From Adiantum capillus-veneris (Eukaryota > Streptophyta > Polypodiopsida > Polypodiales > Pteridaceae): 64,000 bases of DNA. This document shows positions 31,205 through 41,536 of the stretch, in pieces. The stretch spans positions 84,801,884 to 84,865,883 of the forward strand of contig CM043944.1 of NCBI GenBank assembly GCA_014529385.2. The letters run 5' to 3'. Numbering within the stretch: position 1 is the stretch's first letter; the number at the start of each line of letters is the position of its first letter. A program made the translations under genes and the position numbers. The notes under the pieces were generated by a model. The model did not search any database. It saw nothing but the letters and a program-made list of their open reading frames with translations, and had not been told where the DNA came from.

Positions 31205-32925
31205 GATAATGAAGAGAAAAGACAAGGACAGTTAAGATGAGGAAGCAGCCCCACCAAAGAAAATGAGGGGAAGCATAGCACCCGGGAGTGCCACCACATC
31301 AGAGCCTCAACCCACTCAACAGAAATCTGAGCAAAATAGTGATTCAAAATTTTCATTGGATTGGGGAATGGACCTAGAAGATCAAGGGGATCATGAAGAA
31401 ATTGAACAACAATTGGATGCAGCCATTGAAGCTGAAAACAAAGCTGCACGAAGAAGAATAGAAAGGGAAGAAGAGCTCCGCCACAAGGAAGCAGAATAAT
31501 TGGAAGCTGCTCTACAAGAGGGTATTAGGCAGGCAAAGGCTGACAACAAAAGATAGAAGAGGAGCAAAGAACAAAGCATAGAGTGGGACGCTCTAGCGCT
31601 CGTCTTAAATTGAAAGCCCCGTCACAAACGTCTATTCCAAAAGACGTCATACACATCCTAGACTCACTGCCAAGGACTCATCGTGAGGGTAAAGTCCCAG
31701 TCGCGGAGCACCCTCTGCTACTACCATGCCAGAGCCACCGCCATTCCCATCAGTCTCCTTGAAGTGACAATCAAAAAGTTAAGAGAGGAGGCAACACAAG
31801 ACAGCCAAAGGGAGCTAGAAAATGTCAAGCAGAAGGCAGTAGCACAGACCTTCTCCCTATTTGATAAGCATTCAGAAGATGTTAATATCATGCGAGATGA
31901 GGGACTGCGGGCAGCCAATCAAGTGCGCAACCCCAATTACTTGCAAGATGAGCTATGACTACCATGACATAACTGAGCATGGTGGTTATGTACAAAGATC
32001 AGATACATGCCGATGTAGAGAAGATGATTACTACATATGCACAAAACATGGCTGAGGCTCTCAGGTATTTATAATACAAGCGAGATGCACCCTACCACAA
32101 AACTGAGTTTTTTAGCAATATGCTACAATTATATACAAGAAGTTTTGGACAAATTCTCACAATAATTCCCACATTGTGACTTACCTCAACATCATGAGCT
32201 TCTCTGAGGGAGGCACCGCATACCTAGCTAGGTATGATTGGGGGGCAGGGAACCCCCTGCCCGGTGGGGGGGCCGGTCGTCCCATGCCCCCAATCGTACC
32301 TAGCATGTATGCGGTGCCTCTCGAGCAGAAGCTCATGATGTTATTCATTGTATGAAAAACACTGGAAAAGACTCCGTTTTCCTACATGAGAAAATTTCTA
32401 AATCTTCTTTTGCAAGAAGAATTACAAAACAAGTCGAAGAAGCACTTTCGGAGCTAACAAAAAAGATGCATCCCAAGGATGATACGATTGCTTTGTTGCA
32501 AGCTCACGTCGAAAAGATGCAAGCTGAAACCATAGAAGATAATCTGTGCATTAAGCATTTGGAAGATGAAGTGGCACGCACACACGAAGACTAATGGACT
32601 GCTGAGCAGCTAATGAAGTTACTCAAGAGCAGCTAGTAGTTAATGAATTAAAGAGCTTGCAAATCGCATTGGAGCGATCAACAAGAAGCATCCCAGCTCT
32701 TCCTACTTCCAGTCAAGCCTCTTTGGAGAGTGTGCAAGCACAACAAGAGCTGGAGAGATGCAAACAACTGATCGAAGCTCAAAGAATGGAAAAGTTCAGC
32801 ATGATGACAGAGCTTATGGTGGTTAAGGCTGAGCTAACAAAGCTGAAGGAAGCCACTCCTCTCTCCACACCACCCTCCATTCTTACACAAGAGTCGGTGA
32901 AGGAGCCACAAGCATAGGTGTAATG
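31205..32925 (+). pseudogene. Broken coiled-coil ORF series, unrecognised
   Basis: The frames are MKRKDKDS/EEAAPPKKMRG and an acidic helix EEIEQQLDAAIEAENKAARR (31205-31499), KLREEATQDSQRELENVKQK (31760-31955), ITKQVEEALSELTKKMHPKD (32415-32594) and a Leu-rich coiled coil QAQQELERCKQLIEAQRM (32657-32917). All four lie on the plus strand and share composition, so they are probably pieces of one long coiled-coil protein (gag-like or host). A foldback repeat (32137-32400) sits between the second and third pieces. Confidence 0.4.
32188..32342. repeat. Foldback element copy A (long hairpin)
   Basis: The left arm AACATCATGAGCTTCT... (32188-32246) pairs with the right arm ending GAAGCTCATGATGTT (32286-32342) around a G/C-rich loop. 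The flanks (GGACAAATTCTCACAAT at about 32140; TTTTCCTACATGAGAAAA at about 32378) recur in inverted orientation around copies B and C. Confidence 0.8.
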
Positions 32926-32929
32926 TACC

Positions 32930-35180
32930 CAAGTCTCTAAAGACTCGGACACACCGACAGACAACCAAGGCTCAACTCCATCCGACACAAATACTTCCCA
33001 GACCCTTGTTGGATACTGGAAAGTGAGTGCATGAGAGAATCCTAGCCCTATCGTCCAAGGGAAACGTAGAGATCTAGTAGCCTTACGATCTCAGGATAGT
33101 CATGTATCCCGTTCGATTGACCCTTGGTTCATGGAATTCCCACCCTTTTCCCCATCAAAAGCAGAGCACGGCCGTGAACTCTTTCCCCTAAGATCCACCC
33201 TTGGTTCATAGAACTCTCGCCTTTTTCCCATCAAATGTGAGGCACGGCCGAGAATTCCTTCCCCTTAGGTGAGGTATTTCCTAACTAAAATGTTTGGAAA
33301 ATTACCCGACTGATCGGGTCCACCTAGCCATAGAATGTTTGCCGTCAGGGCATTCATTCTCCCACTTTCTTTAGACTGATTTCTTATCTAATTACTATGA
33401 CAAACATTCCCGTCAGGGCATTCATTCTCCCACTTTCTTTAGACTGATTTCTTATCTAATTACTATGACACTCTTTACATATAAAAGCAGGTTCCTTCAT
33501 TACATAAACCTTAGAACTTGGTTCTTTCAAACACTTCCTTAATGTAAAGCAATTGAAATCAAAACGTACACTGTCCTGCAAAAACTTTACATGTCCAGCT
33601 TCTTGCATATGTACATTACAATCACAAGGTTCTAGAAACCCAATCTTCTACCTCTAGCAGGAATCCATGGGTACCCCTCCCTTCCAATTCTAGGCGGACA
33701 GGGTCTTCATACTCCTCTCCAGAGTGCCTGTCCCCTATGAAACGTTCGTAACCTTCATGGTTGGCATACAAACACCACTGCATCCCTTGCCAAGCAGATT
33801 GACAGCTCATCAACCAAGGCGACCTAGGCAACCTTGTGGGTATCCTAATAAAGCTTAGGGGTAAGCCTTTGCCGAGCCCATTTCAAGTACCGAGCTTTTG
33901 TCAACAACTCTATGAAAGCCCCGTGTTAGTGTTTCAAAAACAAGTAGAAATTCGGCCACTTAGGCCAATACACGGTCTGGAACCAGGATATCACCTAATT
34001 TGTCCAATGTAATTTGTCCATTACCATGGTGGCTATGTGCATTACCTTAGTTCATGCACAAAAATCAAGTGCAAATACAATGTGATACATCCAGCCAAAA
34101 CATGTCCGGCCAAGGGAAATAGCGTCCCGCTGTTGGGCATTTTTTGCCAGTGAAAATCCTCCTAGCAAGAGCTCATTGCAGATGTTTTGGCACATGCAAA
34201 CAAGCTTTATGCCCTGAATGATGTACATTGTAGATGGATTGCAAGTTCTGGGTTTTTTGGTTTGTCTGAAGTTGTTTTGCAATGACACTAATATAGGCTT
34301 CGATTGTGGGAAACTCTCCTACATGTTTTGAACTGCCCTAGGTGACTTCTGGATTGGCAGTGGTCATGGAGTATGCTTGAGAAGTTGAAAAAAATCAAGT
34401 CCTTGACTGGTTGGTGGAGTTCAGCATGTGGACAATCACTGAAATCCTGAAGATGTGGGTCAAGCACCTTCTATGAATATGGGTACAGAATGTGGTGTGA
34501 ATCCAAGTGTAGATAGTCACATTTTTATGGTTTATCCTTCTTGATGCTTGTAGGAAATGAGGTCAGATGCCAATGTGCGTAATGGACCTTTAAGTACGGA
34601 TAGATAAGTCAGATGTAAGTGATGGACAACTAACAATATACATGCACAAGGCAAATGCATCAATGCAAAGCTAGGAGATATTGCACATAAAAGGTCACAA
34701 CGAGGGAATTCTTTGGGTTGATATTTCCTATACTACTAAAGGCATTAGCTTTATCATCATGGAATGGGAAGTTGGCTTTGCATGGGCACTCATAAATATA
34801 GTTCAAGGAAAAACTGTTTGTATCATAGAGAACATGTGGATGGGTGGTGATTGCTATGTTGCTACATTGCTTACATCGTAGAAATGCGGATTTTTGGTTA
34901 TCAATAGGCAGCGGGAACGAGCCCTTGAGGCTTTTAAAAGATGCACTATTAAATAAAAAATAAAAAATGAAGCCAGCCTGCTTACACCTGATTGGGTGGG
35001 AGAAGTAGAAACACACGTGAGGTGGTGTGTGTGCGCACATATTGAAGTCGGTCACCTCTCTCTTGCGCAACATCTCCACCCCCCAGCTCTCCTGCTCTTA
35101 GCAATATGCTACGCCCTCTTTATACCCAGGTCCCATACGGTGTTGCAAGCTGCACAACAGAGAGATATATGAGGGCAGCC
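32930..35180. other. No gene; tandem duplications
   Basis: 33119-33270 holds two diverged copies of a module of about 75 bp with ACCCTTGGTTCAT. 33342-33473 holds two identical 66-bp copies (CGTCAGGGCATTCATTCTCC...). The remaining sequence is AT-rich and has only short random frames. Confidence 0.5.
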
Positions 35181-35193
35181 AACCCGTGAGCGA

Positions 35194-35195
<2 letters not shown>

Positions 35196-35250
<55 letters not shown>

Positions 35251-35306
35251 TCCTTCTGTTGTCGGCCAGCTCATGCCGGGTTGAGAGAGGGAGCAACTGC
35301 CCTTGC

Positions 35307-35346
<40 letters not shown>
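35196..35346. repeat. Two (GA)n microsatellites
   Basis: (GA)n at about 35196-35246 and about 35308-35346, separated by unique sequence. Repetitive Leu/Ser frames on the minus strand are artefacts. Confidence 0.9.
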
Positions 35347-35351
<5 letters not shown>

Positions 35352-35617
35352 AGGATGCTGTCGCTGTCCACAGCTCATGAGATTGAGAGAGAGAGGCATT
35401 GCCTTGTGTGTGCTCACACAAATGAAAGAGGAAAAGAGCCTCCACTATCCAGTAGCTAGTATGCCGTGAGCAAAAGAAGGAAAGAGAGAAAGGGTCTACT
35501 GTCCTAGTTTTTGTACAACAGAGAGGGAGATGTTGCTGTCCAGCTTGTCACAAGAAGATTAGAAATTTTCTCATTTAGGAAAACAGAGTCTTTTCGAGTG
35601 TTTTTCATAGAATGAAT

Positions 35618-35700
35618 AACATCATGAGCTTCTGCTCGAGAGGCACCACATACTTAGCTAGGTACAATTGGGGGCAGGGCCGGACCACCGGCCTCCCCAA
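35618..35700. repeat. Foldback element copy B (right arm deleted)
   Basis: It starts AACATCATGAGCTTCTGCTCGAG and keeps the TAGCTAGGTA / ATTGGGGG part, then jumps into the conserved GAATTTGTCCAAAAC flank. The second arm of the hairpin is missing. The left flank (35555-35617) matches copy A in inverse orientation. Confidence 0.75.
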
Positions 35701-35996
35701 CAGAATTTGTCCAAAACTTCTTGTGTGTGTATTACATGAGAGAGAAGAAGAAGAAGAAGAAGAGAGTTTTAACGTTGTAGGAAACTATCCCAAGAGACCT
35801 TAAAGATCTAGCCGACGAGGAGTTGAACGAGAGAGAGAGAGAGCGAGAGAGCGAGAGAGTTTTTTGTTTATGCATGCTCTCTCTCTCTTTTCCTCATAGC
35901 GACGCCGGCTGGGCTAAAAAAAATAACAGAGAGCGCCCAAAAACTCAGATCTCTGATCTGAGTTTTTCGACGCCCTCAAGCAAGGAGCAGGTAACG

Positions 35997-36000
<4 letters not shown>

Positions 36001-36028
<28 letters not shown>

Positions 36029-36033
36029 TTTCT

Positions 36034-36077
<44 letters not shown>

Positions 36078-36147
36078 AGAGGAAGGAGAGCCAGGTATGC
36101 TCCTTCCCTCTCCTCACTCTCATGTTCTCTTCCCCTCTTTCTCTCTC

Positions 36148-36195
<48 letters not shown>

Positions 36196-36205
36196 ACACA
36201 GTGTT

Positions 36206-36251
<46 letters not shown>

Positions 36252-36475
36252 AACATAAACAAAAACGCACACACACATACATAAACAAAGAATGCACACA
36301 CACATTGAGAGAGGAAAAGAGAGAGAGAGAGAGCATGCATAAACAAAAAACGCACACATTGAGAGAGGAAAAGAGAGAGAGAACATGCATAAACAAAAAA
36401 TGCACACATTGAGAGAGGAAAAGAGAGAGAAAACATGCATAAACAAAAAAACGCACACACATTGAGAGAGAAAGA
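36001..36475. repeat. Dense CT/CA/GA microsatellite block with a 60-bp tandem repeat
   Basis: (CT)n 36001-36028, (CA)n 36037-36072, (CT)n/(CA)n 36145-36189 and (GA)n 36209-36247. Three to four copies of a roughly 60-bp unit containing CATGCATAAACAAAAAACGC follow, to 36470. Long open frames on both strands here are artefacts. Confidence 0.9.
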
Positions 36476-36481
36476 GAGAGA

Positions 36482-36622
36482 AACTAATTTAACGTCGTAG
36501 GAAACTAATTAAAATTAAAAGACCTATAAAAGATCTAGCCGACGAGGAGTTGAACTCAAGACCTATTATTCAAGAGGGAAATGGCATAACCAATCTATCA
36601 TAGTTGGCATGGGTGATAGAAA
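36482..36622 (-). mobile_element. Candidate tRNA-derived SINE
   Basis: The minus strand reads GATAGATTGGTTATGCC (A-box-like) and then GGTCTTGAGTTCAACTCC (B-box-like) about 35 nt later, the arrangement of a tRNA-derived pol III promoter. A body with GGCTAGATCTTT and TTTCCTACGACGTTA follows, leading into simple repeats. The body recurs at 35755-35830, 36660-36720 and 37360-37420. The head is seen only here, so the call rests on one copy. Confidence 0.4.
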
Positions 36623-36639
36623 GGTTATACCATTTATCT

Positions 36640-36840
36640 CTTTTTATTGGCACACACATAAGAAGAAGAGAGTTCTAACGTCGTAGGAAACTATCATAAA
36701 AGACATTAAAGATTAGGTTAGATGTAGATTTATGTTAAATTAGATTTAGGTTTATTTAAGTTAAATTAGATTAGATTTAGGTTTATTTTTAGTTAGATTT
36801 ACGTTTATTTACGCTAGATGATTAGATTTAGGTCTCCATA
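36640..36840 (+). repeat. Direct repeat flanking the HIPP pseudogene, left copy
   Basis: AAGAAGAGAGTTCTAACGTC ... followed by TTAGATTTAGGTTTA-rich sequence. It matches 37325-37510 over about 190 bp. Confidence 0.75.
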
Positions 36841-36841
36841 G

Positions 36842-37191
36842 ACTGCGATGCCTGCATGAAGCGGGTGAAGAAAGCCCTCAATGGAATATAGGGTATTGCT
36901 GCCTTCACTCATGGTGGGCTCCGTCGATCCAAAAGTACTGGTGAAATGTCTTCAGAAGATAGGGAAGAAGGTGGATCTTCAGGGCGGCAAGAGTCACTAC
37001 ATCCCCGACAATGACCATCTAGACAACCTCTAGTCATTCAACAGCAACTTCAAAGTTAATAACAAGAGCAAGAACGGTCCAAAGGGCCAATTGCTGTCGT
37101 CAGATGTGGATGGAGATGAGGCAGCGTCACCGTCGGAAGTTAACTCTCACATCTTTAGTAATGAGAATGCCAACTCTTGCCGAGTTATGTG
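36842..37191 (+). pseudogene. Heavy-metal-associated (HIPP-like) protein pseudogene fragment
   Basis: The frame starts DCDACMKRVKKALNGI, the CxxC metal-binding loop and first helix of an HMA domain. After a stop and frameshift it continues GSVDPKVLVKCLQKIGKKVDL, the HMA end typical of plant heavy-metal isoprenylated proteins. A decayed tail follows (GGKSHYIPDND ... DGDEAASPSEVNSHIF). The strands between the two halves are missing, so there is a deletion inside the domain. HMA proteins bind copper or other metals. It has no introns and no isoprenylation end. Direct repeats flank it and it sits just upstream of CACTA-2, so capture by a mobile element is possible. Confidence 0.75.
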
Positions 37192-37323
37192 AAAAATTAT
37201 GTGTTAAATCAGTTTTAAGGTTCTTATCATCCCTGCTAGTTTAGTTCTTTGTTTTTAATATAACATAATTTACGTTAGATTTAGATTTATGTTATATTAG
37301 ATTAGACTTAGGTTTATTTAGGT

Positions 37324-37324
<1 letters not shown>

Positions 37325-37354
<30 letters not shown>

Positions 37355-37510
37355 AGAAGAAGAGAGTTTTAACGTCGTAGGAAACTATCCCAAAAGACGT
37401 TAAAGATTAGGTTAGATGTAGACTTACGCTAAATTAGATTTAGGTTTCTTTTTAGTTAGATTTAAGTTTATTTAGATTTACGCTTATTTACGTTAGATCG
37501 AGTCCACGCA
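37325..37510 (+). repeat. Direct repeat flanking the HIPP pseudogene, right copy
   Basis: Opens with (CA)n, then AAGAAGAGAGTTTTAACGTCG and the same TTAGATTTAGGTTTA-rich body as 36640-36840. Confidence 0.75.
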
Positions 37511-37572
37511 AGAATTACTTACGGTTTAGGGTTTAGAGTTAGACGAACAGTGAAAAGATCTACTGTGAAAAG

Positions 37573-39375
37573 ATGTTAAGATGCTGTGAAGTGCTACAGC
37601 TAGAGAAGAGGCAAAGGGGTTTTGTCCACTACATGCAGTATCATGTAGACGCAGCCTGGAAACATATAGATGGAACATGGTCGGATTTTGCCAGGGAAGC
37701 TCGAAATTTGTGCTTAGGCCTGGCTATGGATGACGTAAATCCATTTGGTCAAAGATCAACATCTTACAGTGTATGGCCCGTTGTCATTGTCAACTACAAC
37801 ATTCCCCCCTGGTTGACTACGAAGAAGGGGCACCTATGGCTAAGCTTGATTGTGCCAGGGCGATATAAAGTGAAGAATATGGATGTGTATCTTCGTCCAC
37901 TATTGGAAGAGGTACAACAATTGTGGATTGGCATAGAGGTGGTGGATATGAGCCGACACACAGGACGACGGAATGCTTTGATCAGAGGCATTCTAATGTG
38001 GACCATGCATGACTATCCCGGGCTAACAGAATGCTCAGGTGATCTATTGACACTCCTCACTCAGACACTGTAAATCTTGTTTTTTCCCATAGTTGATCTA
38101 TTATCATGTGTATACATGCAGGGCTTCAAACAAGCGGATACAGAGTATGTGTCACATGTGGACCTAGACTGGATGTACGTAGGGTGCCCTCACTGAAGAA
38201 GCAAATCTACGAAGGTCATCAAGCGTATCTTCCAGAGAATCATGTGTTGAGAAGAAGATGACGGAAGATCTAGAGGCTAAAATCAACCGATTTTGCATGC
38301 TTCACAATCCAGTGATGCAAAAGTGGATTTCACAATATGAGGATGCAAAGCAAGAGCGACAAAGGGCACGAATCGAGTGGAGACGGGGAAGACGACCACC
38401 AATGCACTATCCGACGGGTCTGGAGAGCCTACCAACATTCATGAGCTTAAGATGGTTGCACAACCAATTGAAAAGCGCACAACAATGCGGTGACGAAGTG
38501 ACTGAGGAAGAGTGGGAGTACTCTCGGGGTTGCGCGACCAAGGTAAGTTTGCAATGTACGACTAGCTAGTGGCTTTATTTCTAAACGTTTGAACGGCCAC
38601 TCATAATCTTTGTTCGTTGTAGTATAAGTCATACATAGCAGCATGGTGTAAAGGTCGACATTTTAGGGTGGAACGGATCGACAAAAAGCGTTTTACTCAA
38701 GATTGTGGAATCATGGAAAAATTTGAAAAGTTTAGTCGACGACGTTCCTCTGATGTAGATCCTGTGGTGGCGGAACTCACTTACTTCGGCACGCTACAAG
38801 AGATTTTGAGGATCAATTACAAAGGATTTTTTGTCGACTTGTTCGACGTGCAATGGTTCAAGATAATCATGGAGGGTCGCAATGCTACTGTGTGTAGAGG
38901 AGAGTCTGGTTTTCTTGAGGTGGATTCTACTAAGAAATGGATTGACCTAAGAGACACTTTCGTACTACCCGAGCATTGTGAACAAGTAAGTATGTAAATA
39001 GTTAATATCCCCCTTTTACAAGTTATGTGCTTGAAAGCTCTCATGTAAGTTATGTGGCTCTGGCAGGTAATATTTCATCCTACAAAGTATACATCAAACT
39101 GGTGGTACGTCATAGAGGTAGCCCCTCGTAGTGCAAGGACGTATGAAGGCTACCATGTGCCAATCACAACGGCATCAATGGAGGAGATCAGAGAAGATGC
39201 TCAATCAGAAGCCGCTGCGGTGGTGCCAGACGAGCATCAAGATGCTACTACTCTATATGGGGTGCATACAGAGGATCTACAAAATGAAACAGAGGATATG
39301 TGTTTAAACGGAGAGCTCTATATAGATATAGGAAGTTATGCTGAGTTATGCGAGGATGAGAGAGAGATCTCTTAA
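37573..39375 (+). pseudogene. CACTA-2 TNP2-type transposase (Transposase_21), internally deleted
   Basis: Exon 1 (to 38038) reads WKHIDGTWSDFAREARNLCLG, DVNPFGQRSTSYSVWPVV, YNIPPWLTTKKGHLWLSL and DVYLRPLLEEVQQLW, the TNP2 catalytic region. Introns: 38039-38121, 38543-38622 and 38986-39066. The exon from 38122 gives VCVTCG ... IYEGHQAYLPENHVLRR, then a frameshift. Most of the usual DUF4218 region is missing; its end resumes at 38258. A DUF4216-like part follows (LTYFGTLQEILRINYKGFFVDLFDVQWF, 38770), ending with WWYVIEVAPRS and a stop at 39373. The N-terminus is truncated. CACTA transposases cut the element ends; this copy cannot do so. Confidence 0.8.
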
Positions 39376-39647
39376 AGCCACAAATATTGTATTTGAACAA
39401 TTTTGCTCCGTGTTGTAAAAGCTCTGGCTCTCTAAGTACCTTCCATGGTGTATAACGCTCTTTTCTACTCGCGCTCACATCTTTTGATTGAAAATTCTGA
39501 GTTTTCGACTTGCCTCTTCTATCACTCAATTCATTGCATCATTGTATTTATATGCGTCATTACGTCATTGTATTTAATGGTCTTTGCGTCATTGTCTACT
39601 CTATTCATTCAATATTAAGTTTAAATATTCGTGTGTTTAATGCAGGT

Positions 39648-40957
39648 ATGGATGATGAGGAGTTTATTTCTTCTTTGTCACCGCAGCAGAGACAGTGGTA
39701 CGTGGAGCGTCATCGCTCTGGCGCATCATCGCACGTTCCTACTCCATCCGCATCTCCCTCTCTTTCGGAGCATTCGACGCGCTCCGAAGCTTCGGTGTCG
39801 ACGAGACGATCTTCACACTCGTCTAGACACCGGCGCTCTAGTGGTGGCGGTGGCGGTTGTTGTGGGGATTCCGCCGCCGATGCCTCCACACCGCCTCGTG
39901 TTCGAAGAGGCTCTTTACCCTCCCCTTCTTTGTCCGCCCCCACACCAGCCACAACATCGCCATCTACGCCAGGTTTTGCGTGGCTCACTGTTCCTAGCAG
40001 CTACACACCTCTACCTACTTCGCCAGGAGCCACCCCACTCGACACTTCTCGCTTCGGGGCCCAGACGCCGGTGGAGACACCTGACGTCCGTACCCCCATC
40101 GACACGCCGCTAGAGATCCCTGCCGGGACACCCAGGTTCACGCGTCACCGGCCAGACGTCTTGCCTTACTCCATCGACTTCAGCGGCGGCATCATCATGG
40201 ATGATGACGGCAAGAAGGTGACTCGTGCATGCGTGGTCTTTGCTCTCAGCTGTTTAGACACTACATACTAAACAAATGGAGTGAAGTACCAAGTGATTTA
40301 AAAGACAGAGTCATTAGCATACTTCATGATGAGTTTCCCGTTCCAACACGGGATCAGCGCTTCAATGAAGACGTGATGAAGAATCTACTGCGCGAATACT
40401 GCAAACACAAGCGTTCCGAAGTGCAAAAAGCAATCAAGCATGGGTGGAACAGGCCAGATTGGCTGGACAAAGAAGATTGGAAGAATGCGAAGAAAGCAGC
40501 GCGCGAGAATCCCGACAAGTGGAAGCAACAAAAGGATGCAGCCAGAGCGCGAGTAGAGGCAGGGAGCTCGCACCACTTGGGGAGCGGTGGATGGGCATCA
40601 TTTGAGGCCGATTTTGTAAGTGTTTTCGCATTGCTCTTTATGTTCGATAGTTTAGGGTTTATAAGTTTTTTAATTCTAACATAATGAAATCTTTGTATGT
40701 TTTGACAGTGGTCGATGACAGGACGTGATCCCACACCGTACGAGCGCGAGTATGCAGGCAGGAAGGGCTTAAACGCCCTGATGGACATTCTCAGTTCTCG
40801 CGGCGGCATGGTTAGTATTAGGGTTTACTCTTTTCTATTTTTTGTATTGTTTTATAAATGTCGTTATATGTTTATACTTACTGAACGCTGTCTTATTGTC
40901 TTTTTTTTGCAGAATCCGACAGATATGCCGCTTGGACGCGATGAGACGTCTGACTAG
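39648..40957 (+). pseudogene. CACTA-2 second ORF (Transposase_24/TNPA-like)
   Basis: ATG 39648 follows a TTTAATGCAG acceptor, exactly as in CACTA-1. A Ser/Thr/Pro-rich N-terminus contains the shared RRSSGGGGGCCGDSAADASTPP motif (about residue 65). The frame shifts by one base near 40225-40235 (a 32-base intron would be too short). It then continues LFRHYILNKWSEVPSDLKDRV, the charged helical part, and a SSHHLGSGGWASF motif. Introns: 40616-40708 and 40811-40912. Stop at 40955-40957. Apart from the frameshift it is complete, so it serves as the better reference for the gene structure. Confidence 0.75.
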
Positions 40958-40959
40958 AC

Positions 40960-41310
40960 GACGTCAGTTTAGCCGTAGCTAGATAGCATTAGTTTAGGGT
41001 TTCTCATAGCTTATGTATCATGAGACGGATTTTATACGTCTTTTTGAACCATGTATATTATTACATTTGTCGCCGCAGTTCATTTTGCCAATCAATTCTT
41101 TATGCCTATGATGTTGTACAATTGTCATTATTACATTTTCCAATCAATTCATTTTTCCTATGATGTGTACAATTGTCAATTTTACGCTATTTTGGGTCTA
41201 TTATCTACCCTTGCACTTTTTTTAAAAAATGAATCAAGTACAATATGGTTGATGGGTGGCAGGGCATTCAATGCCCTGTCACCAAAAAAAATTTCTCTCG
41301 GGCGTCGCTA
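40960..41310. other. CACTA-2 3' non-coding region
   Basis: AT-rich, no gene seen. Confidence 0.5.
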
Positions 41311-41536
41311 TAACCGTCGCTATTTATGGCTCTGGAGCGTCGCTATAGACTTCTGTGTAAACGTCGCTATAACCGTCGCTATGAGCGTCGCTATGAGCGT
41401 CTCTATATAGCGACGCCTATAGCGACACATATAGCGACGCTCTTGTAGCGACGGTTTTAGCGACGCCGGGGGTTATAAAAACCCAGTGTATTTCCGTTGC
41501 TAAAAGCGTCACAAGAGCACACAACCTCTTGTAGTG
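41310..41536. repeat. CACTA-2 subterminal GTCGCTAT array and terminus
   Basis: About a dozen GCGTCGCTAT-type units occur first in one and then in the opposite orientation, so the array forms an imperfect palindrome centred near 41405. The element terminus GTAGTG ends at 41536. Confidence 0.8.

Larger units (their letters stand above)
37573..41536 (+). mobile_element. CACTA-2 transposon (5' end not defined)
   Basis: It has the same layout as CACTA-1: TNP2-type ORF, second ORF, GTCGCTAT repeats (41310-41470) and a terminal CTTGTAGTG (inverse CACTACAAG) ending at 41536. The next base continues an L1-type LINE. I found no CACTAC terminus upstream, so the 5' end is lost or lies beyond the HIPP region. 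Confidence 0.85.

Noticed and set aside
35823-36462. Long open frames on both strands (SLSLSL, THTHTH, ERERER)
   Set aside because: They are translations of CT, CA and GA microsatellites, open in all frames.
37510-37545. Telomere-like GGTTTAGGGTTTAGAG
   Set aside because: Only about two units, within a TTAGATTTAGG-rich region; not enough for an interstitial telomere.
35430-37573. CACTA-2 5' terminus
   Set aside because: CACTA strings present (about 35440, inside HIPP, and 37630) lack the longer CACTACAA terminus and subterminal repeats.
40218-40249. Intron in CACTA-2 second ORF with GT...AG
   Set aside because: Only 32 bases, too short for a plant intron. A one-base frameshift aligns better with CACTA-1.
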